From the NCBI RefSeq assembly GCF_018275325.1, contig NZ_JAGVQR010000001.1:1550001-1614000 (forward strand): 64,000 nt of DNA, written 5' to 3'. The notes beneath the pieces are model-generated. The model was given only the letters and a program-made list of their open reading frames with translations, did no database searches and was not told where the DNA came from. This document shows positions 37,013 through 47,157 of the stretch, one piece after another. Origin of the DNA: Nocardioides palaemonis. GTDB taxonomy: Bacteria; Actinomycetota; Actinomycetes; Propionibacteriales; Nocardioidaceae. The position numbers and the translations under genes are program-made. The stretch's first letter is position 1, and each line of letters starts with the position of its first letter.

Positions 37013-38719
37013 ATGGCTCAGCGCCGCGTCCGTCTGCTCGCCGCCGCCACCGCCGCCGCGGTCGCGCTCACCGTCGCCGGCACCCAGTCGGGCGCCGAGG
37101 CCGGGGGACGCGGGGGCCACGGCCCCCAGCCCGCCGCGCGGCCGACGAAGGTGGTGGTGATCGTCGTCGACGCGTTGAGCAGGGAGATCGTCGACCGCTA
37201 CGACATGCGCAACGTCGAGGCATTGATGAAGGACGGCGTGGACACGCCGAACGGCTTCCTCGGGCACACCGGGTCGGTCACGGTCGTCACCCACAACGTG
37301 ATCACCACCGGAGCGTCGCCGAAGCACATGGGCTGGACGACCGAGGGCTACCGCGACGTCGACGGCCTCCTCGGCGCCCCCGGCGGGCTCTACCTCACCA
37401 GCAACTTCGGACTCGCCCAGATGGCGCCGCTGCAGCAGGCAGCCGGCTACCCGCACCTGTCGGACTACCTCGACGACACGGGCAAGGTGTTCACCGTCAG
37501 TCCCAAGGGGTACGCCGCGTGGGGCCTGAGCGGTCCGGGCTCGACCAACACCTCGACGATCACCTTCGGGAGCGGCCCCACCTGCCCCAACCCCGACGGC
37601 ACCACGACGCGCTACCGCCAGCCGACCGGCTGGAACGTCCCGGCGTACTTCTCCACCGCGTGCGGCTCGCGCTGGCTCGTGCGCCGCGACACCATCTACG
37701 ACACCGGCCAGCTCCCGGCGCAGCTCTACCCCGCGACCGACAACCGCTACGTCGTCGGCGCCGACCCCGCCCAGCAGGGCGGCGACGTCTGGGCCACGGA
37801 CGCGGTGCTCGAGGTGATGGCGCAGGAGGGCGACGCCTGGAGCGGCATCTTCGTCACCCTCCCGGGCGTCGACAAGGCCGCCCACATGTGGGACGGCGTC
37901 AACGACCCCGAGGGCGCCACGCCGGGCTACGACCCGATGACGCACATGCGCTATGCCACCCGCACCGCCGACGCACAGGTCGGCCGGATCATGCAGGCCC
38001 TCGAGGACAGCGGGCAGCTCGACGACACCCTCGTGGTGCTCACCGCCGACCACGGCTCGGTCGCGGCCGCTCCGGGGCACTTCCACGGTGACGTCCAGCC
38101 GGAGAACGACTACGGATACTTCAACTGGTACTACGGCTCGCCGGCCAACGACGTGCCCTACCTCCGTCCCCAGCAGGCGCTGCTCCCGCTGATCGAGGGC
38201 ACCGACGACGGCACCGGCGCCACCAACGTCGGCTTCTCCTACAGCGACTCCTCGCTCAACGTGTGGCTCAAGGACCAGTCCGCGGCCAAGGTCGCCGAGG
38301 CCGCCGCCCTCATGCGCGACCTGCCCGACGTGACCGCGGTCTGGCGGCGCGACGGTGACCACTACGACCGGGTCACGCCGGTGCGCTGGGACCGGATGCA
38401 CGGGTCCGAGAAGCGGTGGTTCGCCACCCGGGCGCAGGAGCTCGTCGACACCCAGGCCGCGGACTACGGCCCCGACCTGATCGCGACGCTGCCGGACAAC
38501 ACGACGTACTCGGTGCTCGGCGACCACGGCGGCATCCAGCGTGCCGCCCAGCAGGTCCCGATCGTGTTCGCCGGCGCCAACACCTCGCAGCAGGACCTGC
38601 GGGCCCCGGTCCGCTCCATCGACATCATGCCGACGATCCTGCGCGCGCTGGGCATCTCGCCGACCCACACGATGGACGGGACGGCCTACGCGCTGCCGAC
38701 CCGCAGGCACCGCCGCTGA
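37013..38719 (+). CDS. Secreted alkaline-phosphatase-superfamily phosphodiesterase
   Basis: 568 aa from ATG 37013 (GGGAGG at 37000-37005). Residues 1-30 are a signal peptide with a possible AEA cleavage site. The catalytic domain matches the nucleotide pyrophosphatase/phosphodiesterase type: VVIVVDALSREIVD (metal Asp D53), T90 of TVVTHNVITTG in the position of the NPP nucleophile threonine, GVDKAAHMWDG (metal Asp/His) and LTADHGS. It is probably exported and cleaves phosphodiester or phosphonate substrates; the substrate is unknown. A 94-nt leader follows the palindromic array. Confidence 0.85.
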   Translation: MAQRRVRLLAAATAAAVALTVAGTQSGAEAGGRGGHGPQPAARPTKVVVIVVDALSREIVDRYDMRNVEALMKDGVDTPNGFLGHTGSVTVVTHNVITTGASPKHMGWTTEGYRDVDGLLGAPGGLYLTSNFGLAQMAPLQQAAGYPHLSDYLDDTGKVFTVSPKGYAAWGLSGPGSTNTSTITFGSGPTCPNPDGTTTRYRQPTGWNVPAYFSTACGSRWLVRRDTIYDTGQLPAQLYPATDNRYVVGADPAQQGGDVWATDAVLEVMAQEGDAWSGIFVTLPGVDKAAHMWDGVNDPEGATPGYDPMTHMRYATRTADAQVGRIMQALEDSGQLDDTLVVLTADHGSVAAAPGHFHGDVQPENDYGYFNWYYGSPANDVPYLRPQQALLPLIEGTDDGTGATNVGFSYSDSSLNVWLKDQSAAKVAEAAALMRDLPDVTAVWRRDGDHYDRVTPVRWDRMHGSEKRWFATRAQELVDTQAADYGPDLIATLPDNTTYSVLGDHGGIQRAAQQVPIVFAGANTSQQDLRAPVRSIDIMPTILRALGISPTHTMDGTAYALPTRRHRR

Positions 38720-38855
38720 GCCGCCGCCGGAGTGCGGCCGCTGTGGTCCGCGGGGTGGACCAGGCGGGCCGCACTGATCCCGCAGCGGTCCGATGCTGGC
38801 CGTGACCGCCGTCTCGACGCACGACGGCGGCTCGGAGGCCGGGGCCGACGGATCC

Positions 38856-38861
38856 TAGGAT
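38856..38861 (+). promoter_or_regulatory. -10 box of hisA
   Basis: TAGGAT ends 6 nt before ATG 38868. There is no Shine-Dalgarno site; a leaderless message is likely. The same box and spacing occur at 40846. Confidence 0.5.
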
Positions 38862-38867
38862 CGACCC

Positions 38868-39614
38868 ATGCCCAGCACCCCCGAGCAGCCCTACCTCGAG
38901 CTCCTGCCCGCCGTCGACATCAAGGGCGGCCAGGCCGTCCAGCTGGTGCAGGGCGTGGACGGGTCGGAGAAGCGCTTCGGCGACCCGGTCGAGGCCGCGC
39001 TGCGCTGGCAGGAGGCCGGCGCGGAGTGGATCCACCTCGTCGACCTCGACGCGGCGTTCGGTCACGGCCACAACCGCGAGCTCCAGGCCCGCATCGTCGG
39101 CGCCCTCGACATCCAGGTCGAGATGAGCGGCGGCATCCGCGACGACGAGTCGCTGGAGGCCGCGATGGCCACCGGCTGCCGCCGGGTCAACATCGGGACG
39201 GCCGCCCTCGAGCAGCCCGAGTGGTGTGCGAAGGCGATCGCGACCTACGGCGACCGGGTGGCCGTCGGGCTCGACGTGCGCGGCACGACCCTCGCGGCCC
39301 GCGGCTGGACCCGCGACGGGGGCGACCTCTACGAGACCCTCGCCCGCCTCGACTCCGAGGGCTGCGCGCGCTACGTCGTCACCGACGTCAACAAGGACGG
39401 CATGCTCCAGGGCCCCAACCTCCAGCTCCTGCGCGACGTCTGCGCCGCGACCGACAAGCCCGTGGTCGCCAGCGGCGGCGTCACCACGCTCGACGACATC
39501 GAGGCGCTGATGACCCTCGTCGGCGAGGGCGTCGAGGGCGCGATCGCCGGCACCGCGCTCTACGAGGGCCGCTTCACCCTCGAGGACGCGCTCGCCCTGA
39601 CCCGGGGGCGCTGA
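38868..39614 (+). CDS. hisA: Phosphoribosyl isomerase HisA (PriA type)
   Basis: 248 aa TIM barrel. Actinobacterial PriA isomerises ProFAR for histidine and often PRA for tryptophan. Catalytic Asp D17 lies in LPAVDIKGG, and the second acid is in VVTDVNKDG. The PriA-type loop [12 protein letters not shown] and [12 protein letters not shown] are present. The residue after QAV is Gln25, where mycobacterial and streptomycete PriA and E. coli HisA have an Arg. Whether this enzyme keeps TrpF activity is therefore uncertain. Confidence 0.94.
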   Translation: MPSTPEQPYLELLPAVDIKGGQAVQLVQGVDGSEKRFGDPVEAALRWQEAGAEWIHLVDLDAAFGHGHNRELQARIVGALDIQVEMSGGIRDDESLEAAMATGCRRVNIGTAALEQPEWCAKAIATYGDRVAVGLDVRGTTLAARGWTRDGGDLYETLARLDSEGCARYVVTDVNKDGMLQGPNLQLLRDVCAATDKPVVASGGVTTLDDIEALMTLVGEGVEGAIAGTALYEGRFTLEDALALTRGR

Positions 39615-39616
39615 CG

Positions 39617-40059
39617 ATGCACTTCACCGAGTACGACCTGCGCAACGCGGCGTACGCCTGGATCGTCGACGACCGCGACCGGGTGCTGCTGACCTGGTGG
39701 AACGGCGAGGGCCGGTTCGACCCCGCCTGGTCGCTGCCCGGCGGCGGCATCGACTTCGACGAGGCGATCCGCGACGGGCTGGTCCGCGAGGTGCACGAGG
39801 AGACCGGCTACGAGATCGAGGTCGGCGACTTCATCACCGACCACTTCTTCACCCGCCGCCGTGAGGGCCAGAAGCCGTTCCGGGCGCAGCGCTTCGTCTT
39901 CCACGCCCGCATCGTCGGCGGCGAGCTCGGCACCCTCGAGGTCGGCGGCTCCACCGACTACGCCGAGTGGGTGCCGCTCGACGAGGTCCTCGCGCAGCCG
40001 GCGCGGGCCGAGATCGTCGACGTCGCGCTCGCCGCCCACCGGGGGGAGGGGCACGACGC

Positions 40060-40063
<4 letters not shown>
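39617..40063 (+). CDS. NUDIX hydrolase
   Basis: 148 aa from ATG 39617, 2 nt after the hisA stop. The Nudix box [25 protein letters not shown] (split as G-x5-E-x7-REVHEETGY, about residues 41-65) is complete, so the enzyme should hydrolyse a nucleoside diphosphate linked to another group. It is sandwiched between hisA and hisF and overlaps hisF by 4 nt, so it is co-translated with histidine enzymes. It is not HisE/HisI, and its substrate is unknown. Confidence 0.9.
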
Positions 40064-40830
<767 letters not shown>

Positions 40831-40845
40831 CGGGCGGCGGGCACG

Positions 40846-40851
40846 TAGGAT
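40846..40851 (+). promoter_or_regulatory. -10 box of the amino-acid ABC importer operon
   Basis: TAGGAT ends 6 nt before ATG 40858, identical in sequence and spacing to the hisA box. It implies that the importer operon is transcribed from its own start. Confidence 0.5.
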
Positions 40852-40857
40852 CCAGCC

Positions 40858-41742
40858 ATGCTGAAGACGCCCCGCCTCGCCGTCGCCGCGCTCGCGACCG
40901 CCACGCTCGCGCTCACCGCCTGCGCGCCCACCGACGAGACGGACACCGCCTCCGACCCCTCCGCGGACACCTCGGAGACGTCGGCGGCGGACGAGTGCAC
41001 GCCTGATGCGATGGACACCCTCACGGACGGGACGCTCACCATCGCCACCGACGACCCGGCCTACGAGCCGTGGTTCGTCGACAACGACCCCACCAACGGC
41101 GAGGGCTACGAGTCCGCGGTCGCCTACGCGATCGCCGAGCAGCTCGGCTACACCCAGGACCAGGTGACCTGGGTGAAGGTCCCCTTCAACAAGGTCGTCC
41201 AGCCGGGTCCCAAGGAGTTCGACCTCGACCTCAACCAGGTCTCGATCACCGAGGCCCGGCGCAAGGCCGTCGACTTCTCCTCCGGCTACTACGACGTCGT
41301 GCAGACCGTGGTCACCAACACGGGCAGCGCGATCGACGGCATCACCAGCGTCGCCGACCTCGCCGACGCCAAGCTCGGTGCGCAGGTCGGCACCACGAGC
41401 TACACCGCGATCACCGACCAGATCCAGCCGTCTGAGGACCCCGCGGTCTTCGACACCAACGACCAGGCCGTCCAGGCGCTGAAGAACGGGCAGATCGACG
41501 GCATCGTCGTCGACCTGCCCACCGCCTACTACATGGCCGCCGCCCAGCTCGACGACGGCGTGATCGTCGGCCAGCTCCCGCTGCCGGAGGGCGAGCCGGA
41601 GCAGTTCGGAGCGGTCCTCGGCAAGGACAGCCCGCTCACCGGGTGCGTCTCGCAGGCCGTCGACGCGCTGCGCGAGGACGGCGTGCTCGACCAGATCGGC
41701 CAGGAGTGGCTGGCCCAGCAGGGCGCCCCCGAGCTGTCCTGA
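40858..41742 (+). CDS. Polar amino-acid ABC transporter substrate-binding lipoprotein
   Basis: 294 aa. A lipoprotein signal with lipobox LTAC places the lipidated cysteine at C22, followed by a Thr/Ser/Asp-rich linker. Residues about 50-285 form a family-3 solute-binding domain: GTLTIATDDPAYEPWF, PFNKVVQPGPKEFDLDLNQVSIT, the IDGIVVDLPTAYYM stretch and the usual C-terminal helix. The ligand is probably a polar or basic amino acid; no specificity can be read. It follows hisF but has its own -10 box. Confidence 0.92.
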   Translation: MLKTPRLAVAALATATLALTACAPTDETDTASDPSADTSETSAADECTPDAMDTLTDGTLTIATDDPAYEPWFVDNDPTNGEGYESAVAYAIAEQLGYTQDQVTWVKVPFNKVVQPGPKEFDLDLNQVSITEARRKAVDFSSGYYDVVQTVVTNTGSAIDGITSVADLADAKLGAQVGTTSYTAITDQIQPSEDPAVFDTNDQAVQALKNGQIDGIVVDLPTAYYMAAAQLDDGVIVGQLPLPEGEPEQFGAVLGKDSPLTGCVSQAVDALREDGVLDQIGQEWLAQQGAPELS

Positions 41743-42605
41743 TGGCCGGCCAGGTGGACACCGCCTGGGAGCCCTCGCAGGTCCAGCGCGAGCGTGACGC
41801 CTGGCGTCGGCGGCGCACCGTCCGCAGCGCCGTCGTCGCGGCGCTCAGCACCGTGCTGGTCCTCGGCGCGCTCGCGGTCGTCGTGGTCAGCTCGCCCGGC
41901 TGGCAGCGGGTCCAGGAGACCTACTTCGACTGGGACAAGGCCGTCGACTCGTTCCCGGCGGTCCTGGAGGGGCTCTGGCTCAACATCCGCGTGATGGCGA
42001 TCTGCGCCGTGCTGATCGTCGCGCTCAGCCTGGCCATCGCCGTGATGCGGACGATCCGCGGTCCGGTCGCCTTCCCGCTGCGGCTCGTCGGGACGGCGTA
42101 CGTCGACGTCTTCCGCGGCCTGCCGCTGCTGCTGGTGATCTTCCTGCTCGGATTCGGCGGGCCCGCGCTGAGCCTGGAGGGGCTGCCCACCTCGGCGCTC
42201 TTCTGGGGCTGCACGGCGCTGGTCCTGTCCTACTCGGCCTACGTCGCCGAGGTGTTCCGCGCCGGCATCGAGTCGGTCCACCCGAGCCAGCGGCTCGCCG
42301 GCCGTTCGCTCGGCCTGTCCTACGGCCAGACGCTGCGCCACGTCGTGCTGCCGCAGGCGTGGCGCCGGGTGCTGCCCCCGCTGATGAACGACCTGGTCTC
42401 GCTGCAGAAGGACTCCGGCCTGATCGCGGTGCTGGGCGTCATCGACGCGATCCGCGCCGCCCAGATCGAGACCGCCAAGGACTTCAACTACACGCCGTAC
42501 GTCGTGGCGGGCTTCCTGTTCTGCTGCCTGACCATCCCGATGGCGCGCCTCACCGACCGCTACGCCCGCAAGAAGGGCTACCACGGGGCCGGAGGCCACC
42601 TGTGA
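41742..42605 (+). CDS. Polar amino-acid ABC transporter permease
   Basis: 287 aa; the ATG overlaps the preceding TGA (TGATG). About five membrane helices (first about 26-47) and the EAA-like loop RLAGRSLGLSYGQTLRHVVLPQAWR, characteristic of His/Glu/Gln permeases, are seen; ETYFDWDKAVDSFP is also typical of this class. It presumably acts as a homodimer with the ATPase encoded next. Confidence 0.93.
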   Translation: MAGQVDTAWEPSQVQRERDAWRRRRTVRSAVVAALSTVLVLGALAVVVVSSPGWQRVQETYFDWDKAVDSFPAVLEGLWLNIRVMAICAVLIVALSLAIAVMRTIRGPVAFPLRLVGTAYVDVFRGLPLLLVIFLLGFGGPALSLEGLPTSALFWGCTALVLSYSAYVAEVFRAGIESVHPSQRLAGRSLGLSYGQTLRHVVLPQAWRRVLPPLMNDLVSLQKDSGLIAVLGVIDAIRAAQIETAKDFNYTPYVVAGFLFCCLTIPMARLTDRYARKKGYHGAGGHL

Positions 42606-43336
42606 ACGATCTGCTGACGTTGAGCGGGGTCCGGAAGTCCTTCGGCGACCACGTGGTGCTGCGCGAGGTCGACCTCAGCGTCGAGCCCGGCCAGTGCGTG
42701 GTCCTCATCGGCGCCTCGGGCTCCGGCAAGTCGACCCTCCTGCGCTGCATCAACCTCCTCGAGGTCGTCGACGACGGCACCATCACCTTCGAGGGTCGCG
42801 ACATCACCGACCCGCGCGTCGACGGCGACGAGGTCCGCTCGCGCATGGGGATGGTCTTCCAGGCCTACAACCTCTTCCCGCACCTCGACGTGATCGGCAA
42901 CGTCACCCTCGCCCTGCGGCTCGTGCACGGCGTCGGGAGCGACGAGGCGCGCAGCCGCGGGCTCGCGATGCTGGAGCGCGTCGGTCTGGCCGAGAAGGCC
43001 ACCGCCCGCCCGGACGACCTGTCCGGGGGCCAGCAGCAGCGGGTGGCCATCGCCCGTGCCCTGGTCGCCAACCCGCGACTGATGCTGCTCGACGAGGTGA
43101 CCTCGGCGCTCGACCCCGAGCTCGTCGGGGAGGTGCTCGACCTGCTCACCGAGCTCAAGCGCGAGGGCGTCACGATGGTGCTCAACACCCACGAGATGGG
43201 CTTCGCCCGAGACGTCGCCGACCAGGTCTGCTTCCTGCACGACGGCGTCGTCCACGAGCGTGGCACGCCCGAGCAGGTCCTCGGCGACCCCCGGCAGGAG
43301 CGCACCCGCGCGTTCCTGTCCCGGATCCGCGCCTGA
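42602..43336 (+). CDS. Polar amino-acid ABC transporter ATP-binding protein
   Basis: 244 aa from GTG 42602 (GTGA overlap). Walker A GASGSGKST, Q-loop FQAYNLFPHL, signature LSGGQQQR, Walker B LMLLDEVTSALDP and H-loop LNTHEMGFARD are all intact, as in GlnQ/HisP proteins. It completes a three-gene importer and probably supplies amino acids alongside the his genes. Confidence 0.95.
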   Translation: MNDLLTLSGVRKSFGDHVVLREVDLSVEPGQCVVLIGASGSGKSTLLRCINLLEVVDDGTITFEGRDITDPRVDGDEVRSRMGMVFQAYNLFPHLDVIGNVTLALRLVHGVGSDEARSRGLAMLERVGLAEKATARPDDLSGGQQQRVAIARALVANPRLMLLDEVTSALDPELVGEVLDLLTELKREGVTMVLNTHEMGFARDVADQVCFLHDGVVHERGTPEQVLGDPRQERTRAFLSRIRA

Positions 43337-43463
43337 CACCTCGCCCACCCCCCAAGAATTCGCGGGCTGTCGGTGGGTGGGAATAGCCTGAGCCGGCTGG
43401 TTGGTTGCGCACGGCAACCGACAGGTCGAGACGGACGAGACGACGAGGGGGCGGGCGACACCG

Positions 43464-45260
43464 GTGGGCGAGGACGCGGAGCTGAGGGGCACCACCACAC
43501 TCGACGGCTTCCGCGTTCTGCGGGTCGGCATCCGGCGCGAGCCGTGGGTCTTCACCGTGGCCACGCTCGGTGCCGTGCTCTTCGGGGTGCTCACCGTCGC
43601 GGACGCCTGGGTGCTCGGCTGGTCGACCCAGCACGTCCTGATCCCGGCGTTCGACGACGGCGAGATCGGCACCGACCTGCTCGTGTGGGTCGTCGCGCTG
43701 TTCCTCGCGGTCGCCATCCTGCGCGCGATCGGGATCGTCGCGCGGCGCCTCGGCGGCGGGATCATGTACTACCGGATGCAGTCCCACACCCGTCGCGGCG
43801 TGACCCGGCAGTACCTCGCGCTCCCGATGGAGTGGCACCAGCGCCACCCGACCGGCCAGCTGCTCTCCAACGCCTATTCCGACGTCGAGGCCGCGTGGTC
43901 GCCGATCATGCCGCTGCCGATGGCGCTCGGGACGCTCGTGATGATGGTCATCGCCGTCGTCCAGATGTTCCTCGCCGACGTCGTGATGGCCGTCGTCGGG
44001 CTGCTCGTCTTCCCCGCAGTGGTGGCCGCCAACCTGCTCTACCAGCGCTACTCGTCGCCGCTGATGACGCGTGCGCAGGGCCTGCGCGCCGAGGTCAGCG
44101 AGATCGCCCACGAGTCGTTCGACGGGGCAATGGTGGTCAAGACCCTCGGCCGCGAGGTCGAGGAGACCGACCGGTTCGGCGTGAAGGTCCGCGAGCTGCG
44201 CGACGTCAACATCCGCGCCGGCCGGATCCGTGCGGTCTTCGACCCCGCGCTGGCCAGCCTGCCGAGCCTCGGCGTGCTGGTGGTGCTGGCGGTCGGGGTG
44301 TCCCGGGTGACCAGCGGTGCCACCCAGCCCGGTGACGTCGTCACCGTGGCCTACCTCCTCACCATCGTCTCGTTCCCGATCCGCGCGATCGGCTGGCTGC
44401 TCGGTGAGTTCCCCCGCTCCGTCGTCGGCTACCGCCGGGCCAAGGCCGTCCTCGACGCCCGCGGCTCGATGGCCTGGGGCGACCTCGAGCTCCCCGCGGC
44501 CGAGGGCGGTGCGCTGCTCGAGGTCTCGAACCTGCACTACTCCTACGACGAAGCCGCCCCGCTGCTGCGCGGCGTCGACTTCGACGTACGCCCTGGGCGC
44601 ACCGTCGCGCTCGTCGGCGCCACCGCGTCCGGCAAGAGCACCCTGACCAGCCTGATGACCCGCCTGGTCGACCCCGATGCCGGCGAGATCCGCATCGACG
44701 GCATCGACCTCAAGGGCCTGCGCAAGGGCGAGCTCCCGCGCGACGTGGCGCTGGTCCCGCAGACGGCGTTCATGTTCGACGACACCGTGCGCGGCAACGT
44801 CACGCTCGGCGCCGACGTCGCCGACCACGAGGTGTGGGCCGCGCTGCGCACCGCCCAGGCCGACGGCTTCGTCGCGGCGCTGCCCGACGGCCTCGACACC
44901 CGCCTCGGCGAGCGCGGCACGTCGCTGTCGGGCGGCCAGCGCCAGCGGCTGTCGCTGGCCCGCGCGCTCGTACGACGCCCCCGGTTGCTGATCCTCGACG
45001 ACGCGACCTCCGCGGTCGACCCCGAGGTCGAGGCGCGCATCCTCGCCTCGCTGCGCGAGGAGCGGGCCGGCGAGCCGGCCTCGCTGGTCGTGGTCGCCTA
45101 TCGCAAGGCGACGATCTCGCTCGCCGACGAGGTGGTCCACCTCGACGGCGGCCGGATCGTCGGCCGCGGCACCCACGCCGACCTGCTCACCTCCAGCCCG
45201 GCCTACGCCCAGCTGGTCAACGCCTACGAGACCGACGCTGCCGAGGGGACCCGCGCATGA
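43464..45260 (+). CDS. ABC exporter half-transporter, degenerate NBD subunit
   Basis: 598 aa from GTG 43464; TTG 43401 would add 21 residues, and a TAGCCT -10-like box lies at 43384-43389. The membrane domain (about 20-320) carries six helices and the NBD follows. Walker A is GATASGKST (from G385) and the signature LSGGQRQR is canonical. The Walker B acid pair is D512-D513 (LILDDATS), Asp where the catalytic Glu is expected, and the H-loop His is Y546 (VVAYRKA). It is therefore the catalytically impaired half of a heterodimer with the next gene. Its substrate is unknown. Confidence 0.9.
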   Translation: MGEDAELRGTTTLDGFRVLRVGIRREPWVFTVATLGAVLFGVLTVADAWVLGWSTQHVLIPAFDDGEIGTDLLVWVVALFLAVAILRAIGIVARRLGGGIMYYRMQSHTRRGVTRQYLALPMEWHQRHPTGQLLSNAYSDVEAAWSPIMPLPMALGTLVMMVIAVVQMFLADVVMAVVGLLVFPAVVAANLLYQRYSSPLMTRAQGLRAEVSEIAHESFDGAMVVKTLGREVEETDRFGVKVRELRDVNIRAGRIRAVFDPALASLPSLGVLVVLAVGVSRVTSGATQPGDVVTVAYLLTIVSFPIRAIGWLLGEFPRSVVGYRRAKAVLDARGSMAWGDLELPAAEGGALLEVSNLHYSYDEAAPLLRGVDFDVRPGRTVALVGATASGKSTLTSLMTRLVDPDAGEIRIDGIDLKGLRKGELPRDVALVPQTAFMFDDTVRGNVTLGADVADHEVWAALRTAQADGFVAALPDGLDTRLGERGTSLSGGQRQRLSLARALVRRPRLLILDDATSAVDPEVEARILASLREERAGEPASLVVVAYRKATISLADEVVHLDGGRIVGRGTHADLLTSSPAYAQLVNAYETDAAEGTRA

Positions 45261-47068
45261 GCACCACGACCGCCCCCGGCACCCGGATGGACACCGGCGA
45301 GGACATCGGCGCCCTCGCCACCATCCGGCTCGGCATGCAGTACTCGCCCGAGCTCCGCGACGGCCTCGGCGCCACCATGGCGCTCGCGGTGCTGGCCTCC
45401 TGCGGCCAGATCGTCGTGCCGATCGCGGTGCAGCAGACCCTCGACAAGGGCCTCGGCGCCCCCGGCGGCCCTCGCCTCGACTACGTCGCGTGGATGGGCG
45501 TGGCCGCCGCGCTCGCGATCCTCGTCACCAGCGTGGCGTCCTACCTCATGACCAGCCGGCTGTTCACCACCTCCGAGAACGGCCTGGCCACGCTGCGCAC
45601 CAAGGCGTTCCGCCACGTCCACGACCTGCCGCTGCTCACCCAGAACACCGAGCGCCGCGGTGCCCTCGTCTCGCGCGTCACCACCGACGTCGACCAGGTC
45701 AGCCAGTTCCTCGTCTTCGGCGGCCTGATCTTCGTCGTCAGCATCGGCCAGATGCTGGTCGCGACGGTGCTGATGGTCGTCTACAGCTGGCAGCTCGCGC
45801 TCGTGGTGTGGCTGTGCTTCGCGCCGCTCTTCCTCTCGATCCGCTGGTTCCAGAAGAAGCTGTCGGCCGCCTACACCGTGGTCCGCCACCAGGTCGGCGT
45901 GCTGCTCGGTGCGATCTCCGAGCCGGTGGTCGGCGCCGCCGTGGTCCGCTCCTACGGCGTCGAGGACCGCACCCAGGCGCGCATCGACACCGCGATCCAG
46001 GACTGGCAGGACGCCTACACCCACGCCCAGACCTACACCGTCACCTCGTTCTCGCTCGGCGGCATCTCGGCCGGGCTCGCCAACGCCGGCGTCATCGTGA
46101 TCGGCATCCTGCTCGGCTTCGCCGGCGACATGACCCCCGGCAAGGTCCTCGCCTTCGCCTTCCTCGTCTCGCTCTTCGTAGGGCCGGTCCAGATGGGCAC
46201 CCAGATCCTCACCGACGCCCAGAACGCGATCGCGAGCTGGCGGCGGGTGATCGGCATCCTGGAGACCCCGGCCGACCTCGTCGACCCCGGCCCGGAGGGC
46301 GAGCAGCTGCCGCGCGGTCCGATCGACGTGCGCTTCGCCGACGTCACCTTCAGCTACCCCGGCGGCCCGCCGGTGCTGCGCGACGTCGACCTCGCCATCG
46401 CCGCCGGCACCCGCGTCGCCATCGTCGGCGAGACCGGCTCGGGCAAGTCCACCTTCGCCAAGCTGCTCACCCGCCTGATGGACCCCTCCGAGGGCACGGT
46501 GCTCCTCGACGGCGTCGACGTGCGTCGCATCGACTCCCGGTCGCTGCGCCGCAGCGTGGTGCTGGTGCCGCAGGAGGGCTTCCTCTTCGACGACTCGATC
46601 GCCGCCAACGTGCGTTACGGCCGCCTCGGTGCCACGGAGGAGGAGATCCGCGCCTCGGCCCGTGAGCTCGGCATCGACGAGTGGCTGGCCGGTCTGCCGC
46701 GCGGCCTGGCCACCGGCGTCGGCCAGCGCGGCGAGTCGCTCTCCGCGGGGGAGCGCCAGCTCGTGGCACTGCTGCGCGCGCACCTCGCCGATCCCGACCT
46801 GCTGGTCCTCGACGAGGCGACCAGCGCGGTCGATCCCGCGCTGGAGATGCAGATCGGGCGGGCGCTCGAGCGGCTGATGCAGTCGCGCACCTCGGTGACG
46901 ATCGCCCACCGGCTCTCGACCGCGGAGGCGGCCGACGAGGTGGTCGTGGTCGACCAGGGGCGGATCGTCCAGCGCGGGCCGCACGCCGTGCTGGTCGCCG
47001 AGGAGGGCGGCGTCTACGCCGGGCTCCACGCGAGCTGGGTCGCCCAGCACTCCCGTCCGGCGTCCTGA
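45257..47068 (+). CDS. ABC exporter half-transporter, catalytic NBD subunit
   Basis: 603 aa, ATG 45257 in an ATGA overlap. Six membrane helices (about 45-320) precede an NBD with GETGSGKST, catalytic E520 in LVLDEATSAVD and switch H551 in TIAHRLST. Its signature is L495-S-A-G-E499, not LSGGQ. Paired with the upstream subunit this gives one consensus and one degenerate ATP site, as in known heterodimeric exporters (for example TM287/288, TmrAB). A multidrug or lipid substrate is possible. Confidence 0.92.
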   Translation: MSTTTAPGTRMDTGEDIGALATIRLGMQYSPELRDGLGATMALAVLASCGQIVVPIAVQQTLDKGLGAPGGPRLDYVAWMGVAAALAILVTSVASYLMTSRLFTTSENGLATLRTKAFRHVHDLPLLTQNTERRGALVSRVTTDVDQVSQFLVFGGLIFVVSIGQMLVATVLMVVYSWQLALVVWLCFAPLFLSIRWFQKKLSAAYTVVRHQVGVLLGAISEPVVGAAVVRSYGVEDRTQARIDTAIQDWQDAYTHAQTYTVTSFSLGGISAGLANAGVIVIGILLGFAGDMTPGKVLAFAFLVSLFVGPVQMGTQILTDAQNAIASWRRVIGILETPADLVDPGPEGEQLPRGPIDVRFADVTFSYPGGPPVLRDVDLAIAAGTRVAIVGETGSGKSTFAKLLTRLMDPSEGTVLLDGVDVRRIDSRSLRRSVVLVPQEGFLFDDSIAANVRYGRLGATEEEIRASARELGIDEWLAGLPRGLATGVGQRGESLSAGERQLVALLRAHLADPDLLVLDEATSAVDPALEMQIGRALERLMQSRTSVTIAHRLSTAEAADEVVVVDQGRIVQRGPHAVLVAEEGGVYAGLHASWVAQHSRPAS

Positions 47069-47100
47069 GCGGACCTACCTCTCCGGGCGCGGGATCAGGC

Positions 47101-47148
47101 CCGCGTCAAGACCCGCGTCAAGACCCGGGTCAAGGCCCGGTCAGGGTT
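47101..47148. repeat. 12-bp tandem repeat, about four copies
   Basis: CCGCGTCAAGAC occurs twice exactly (47101-47112, 47113-47124), then as CCGGGTCAAGGC and CCGGTCAGGGTT. It lies between the convergent exporter and ssgA-like genes. No terminator-like stem is obvious there. Confidence 0.7.
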
Positions 47149-47157
47149 CGGGGCAGG

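Noticed and set aside
36784-37014. N-terminal extension of the SRPBCC gene to 37014 on the minus strand
   Set aside because: It would translate the dyad array into repetitive His/Trp/Thr-rich sequence and ignore the -10-like box right before GTG 36783.
35467-38091. An 874-codon plus-strand frame spanning hemerythrin, SRPBCC and phosphodiesterase genes
   Set aside because: It crosses three well-supported genes and the palindromic array in another frame; its composition (Arg/Pro/Gly-rich) is typical of shadows.
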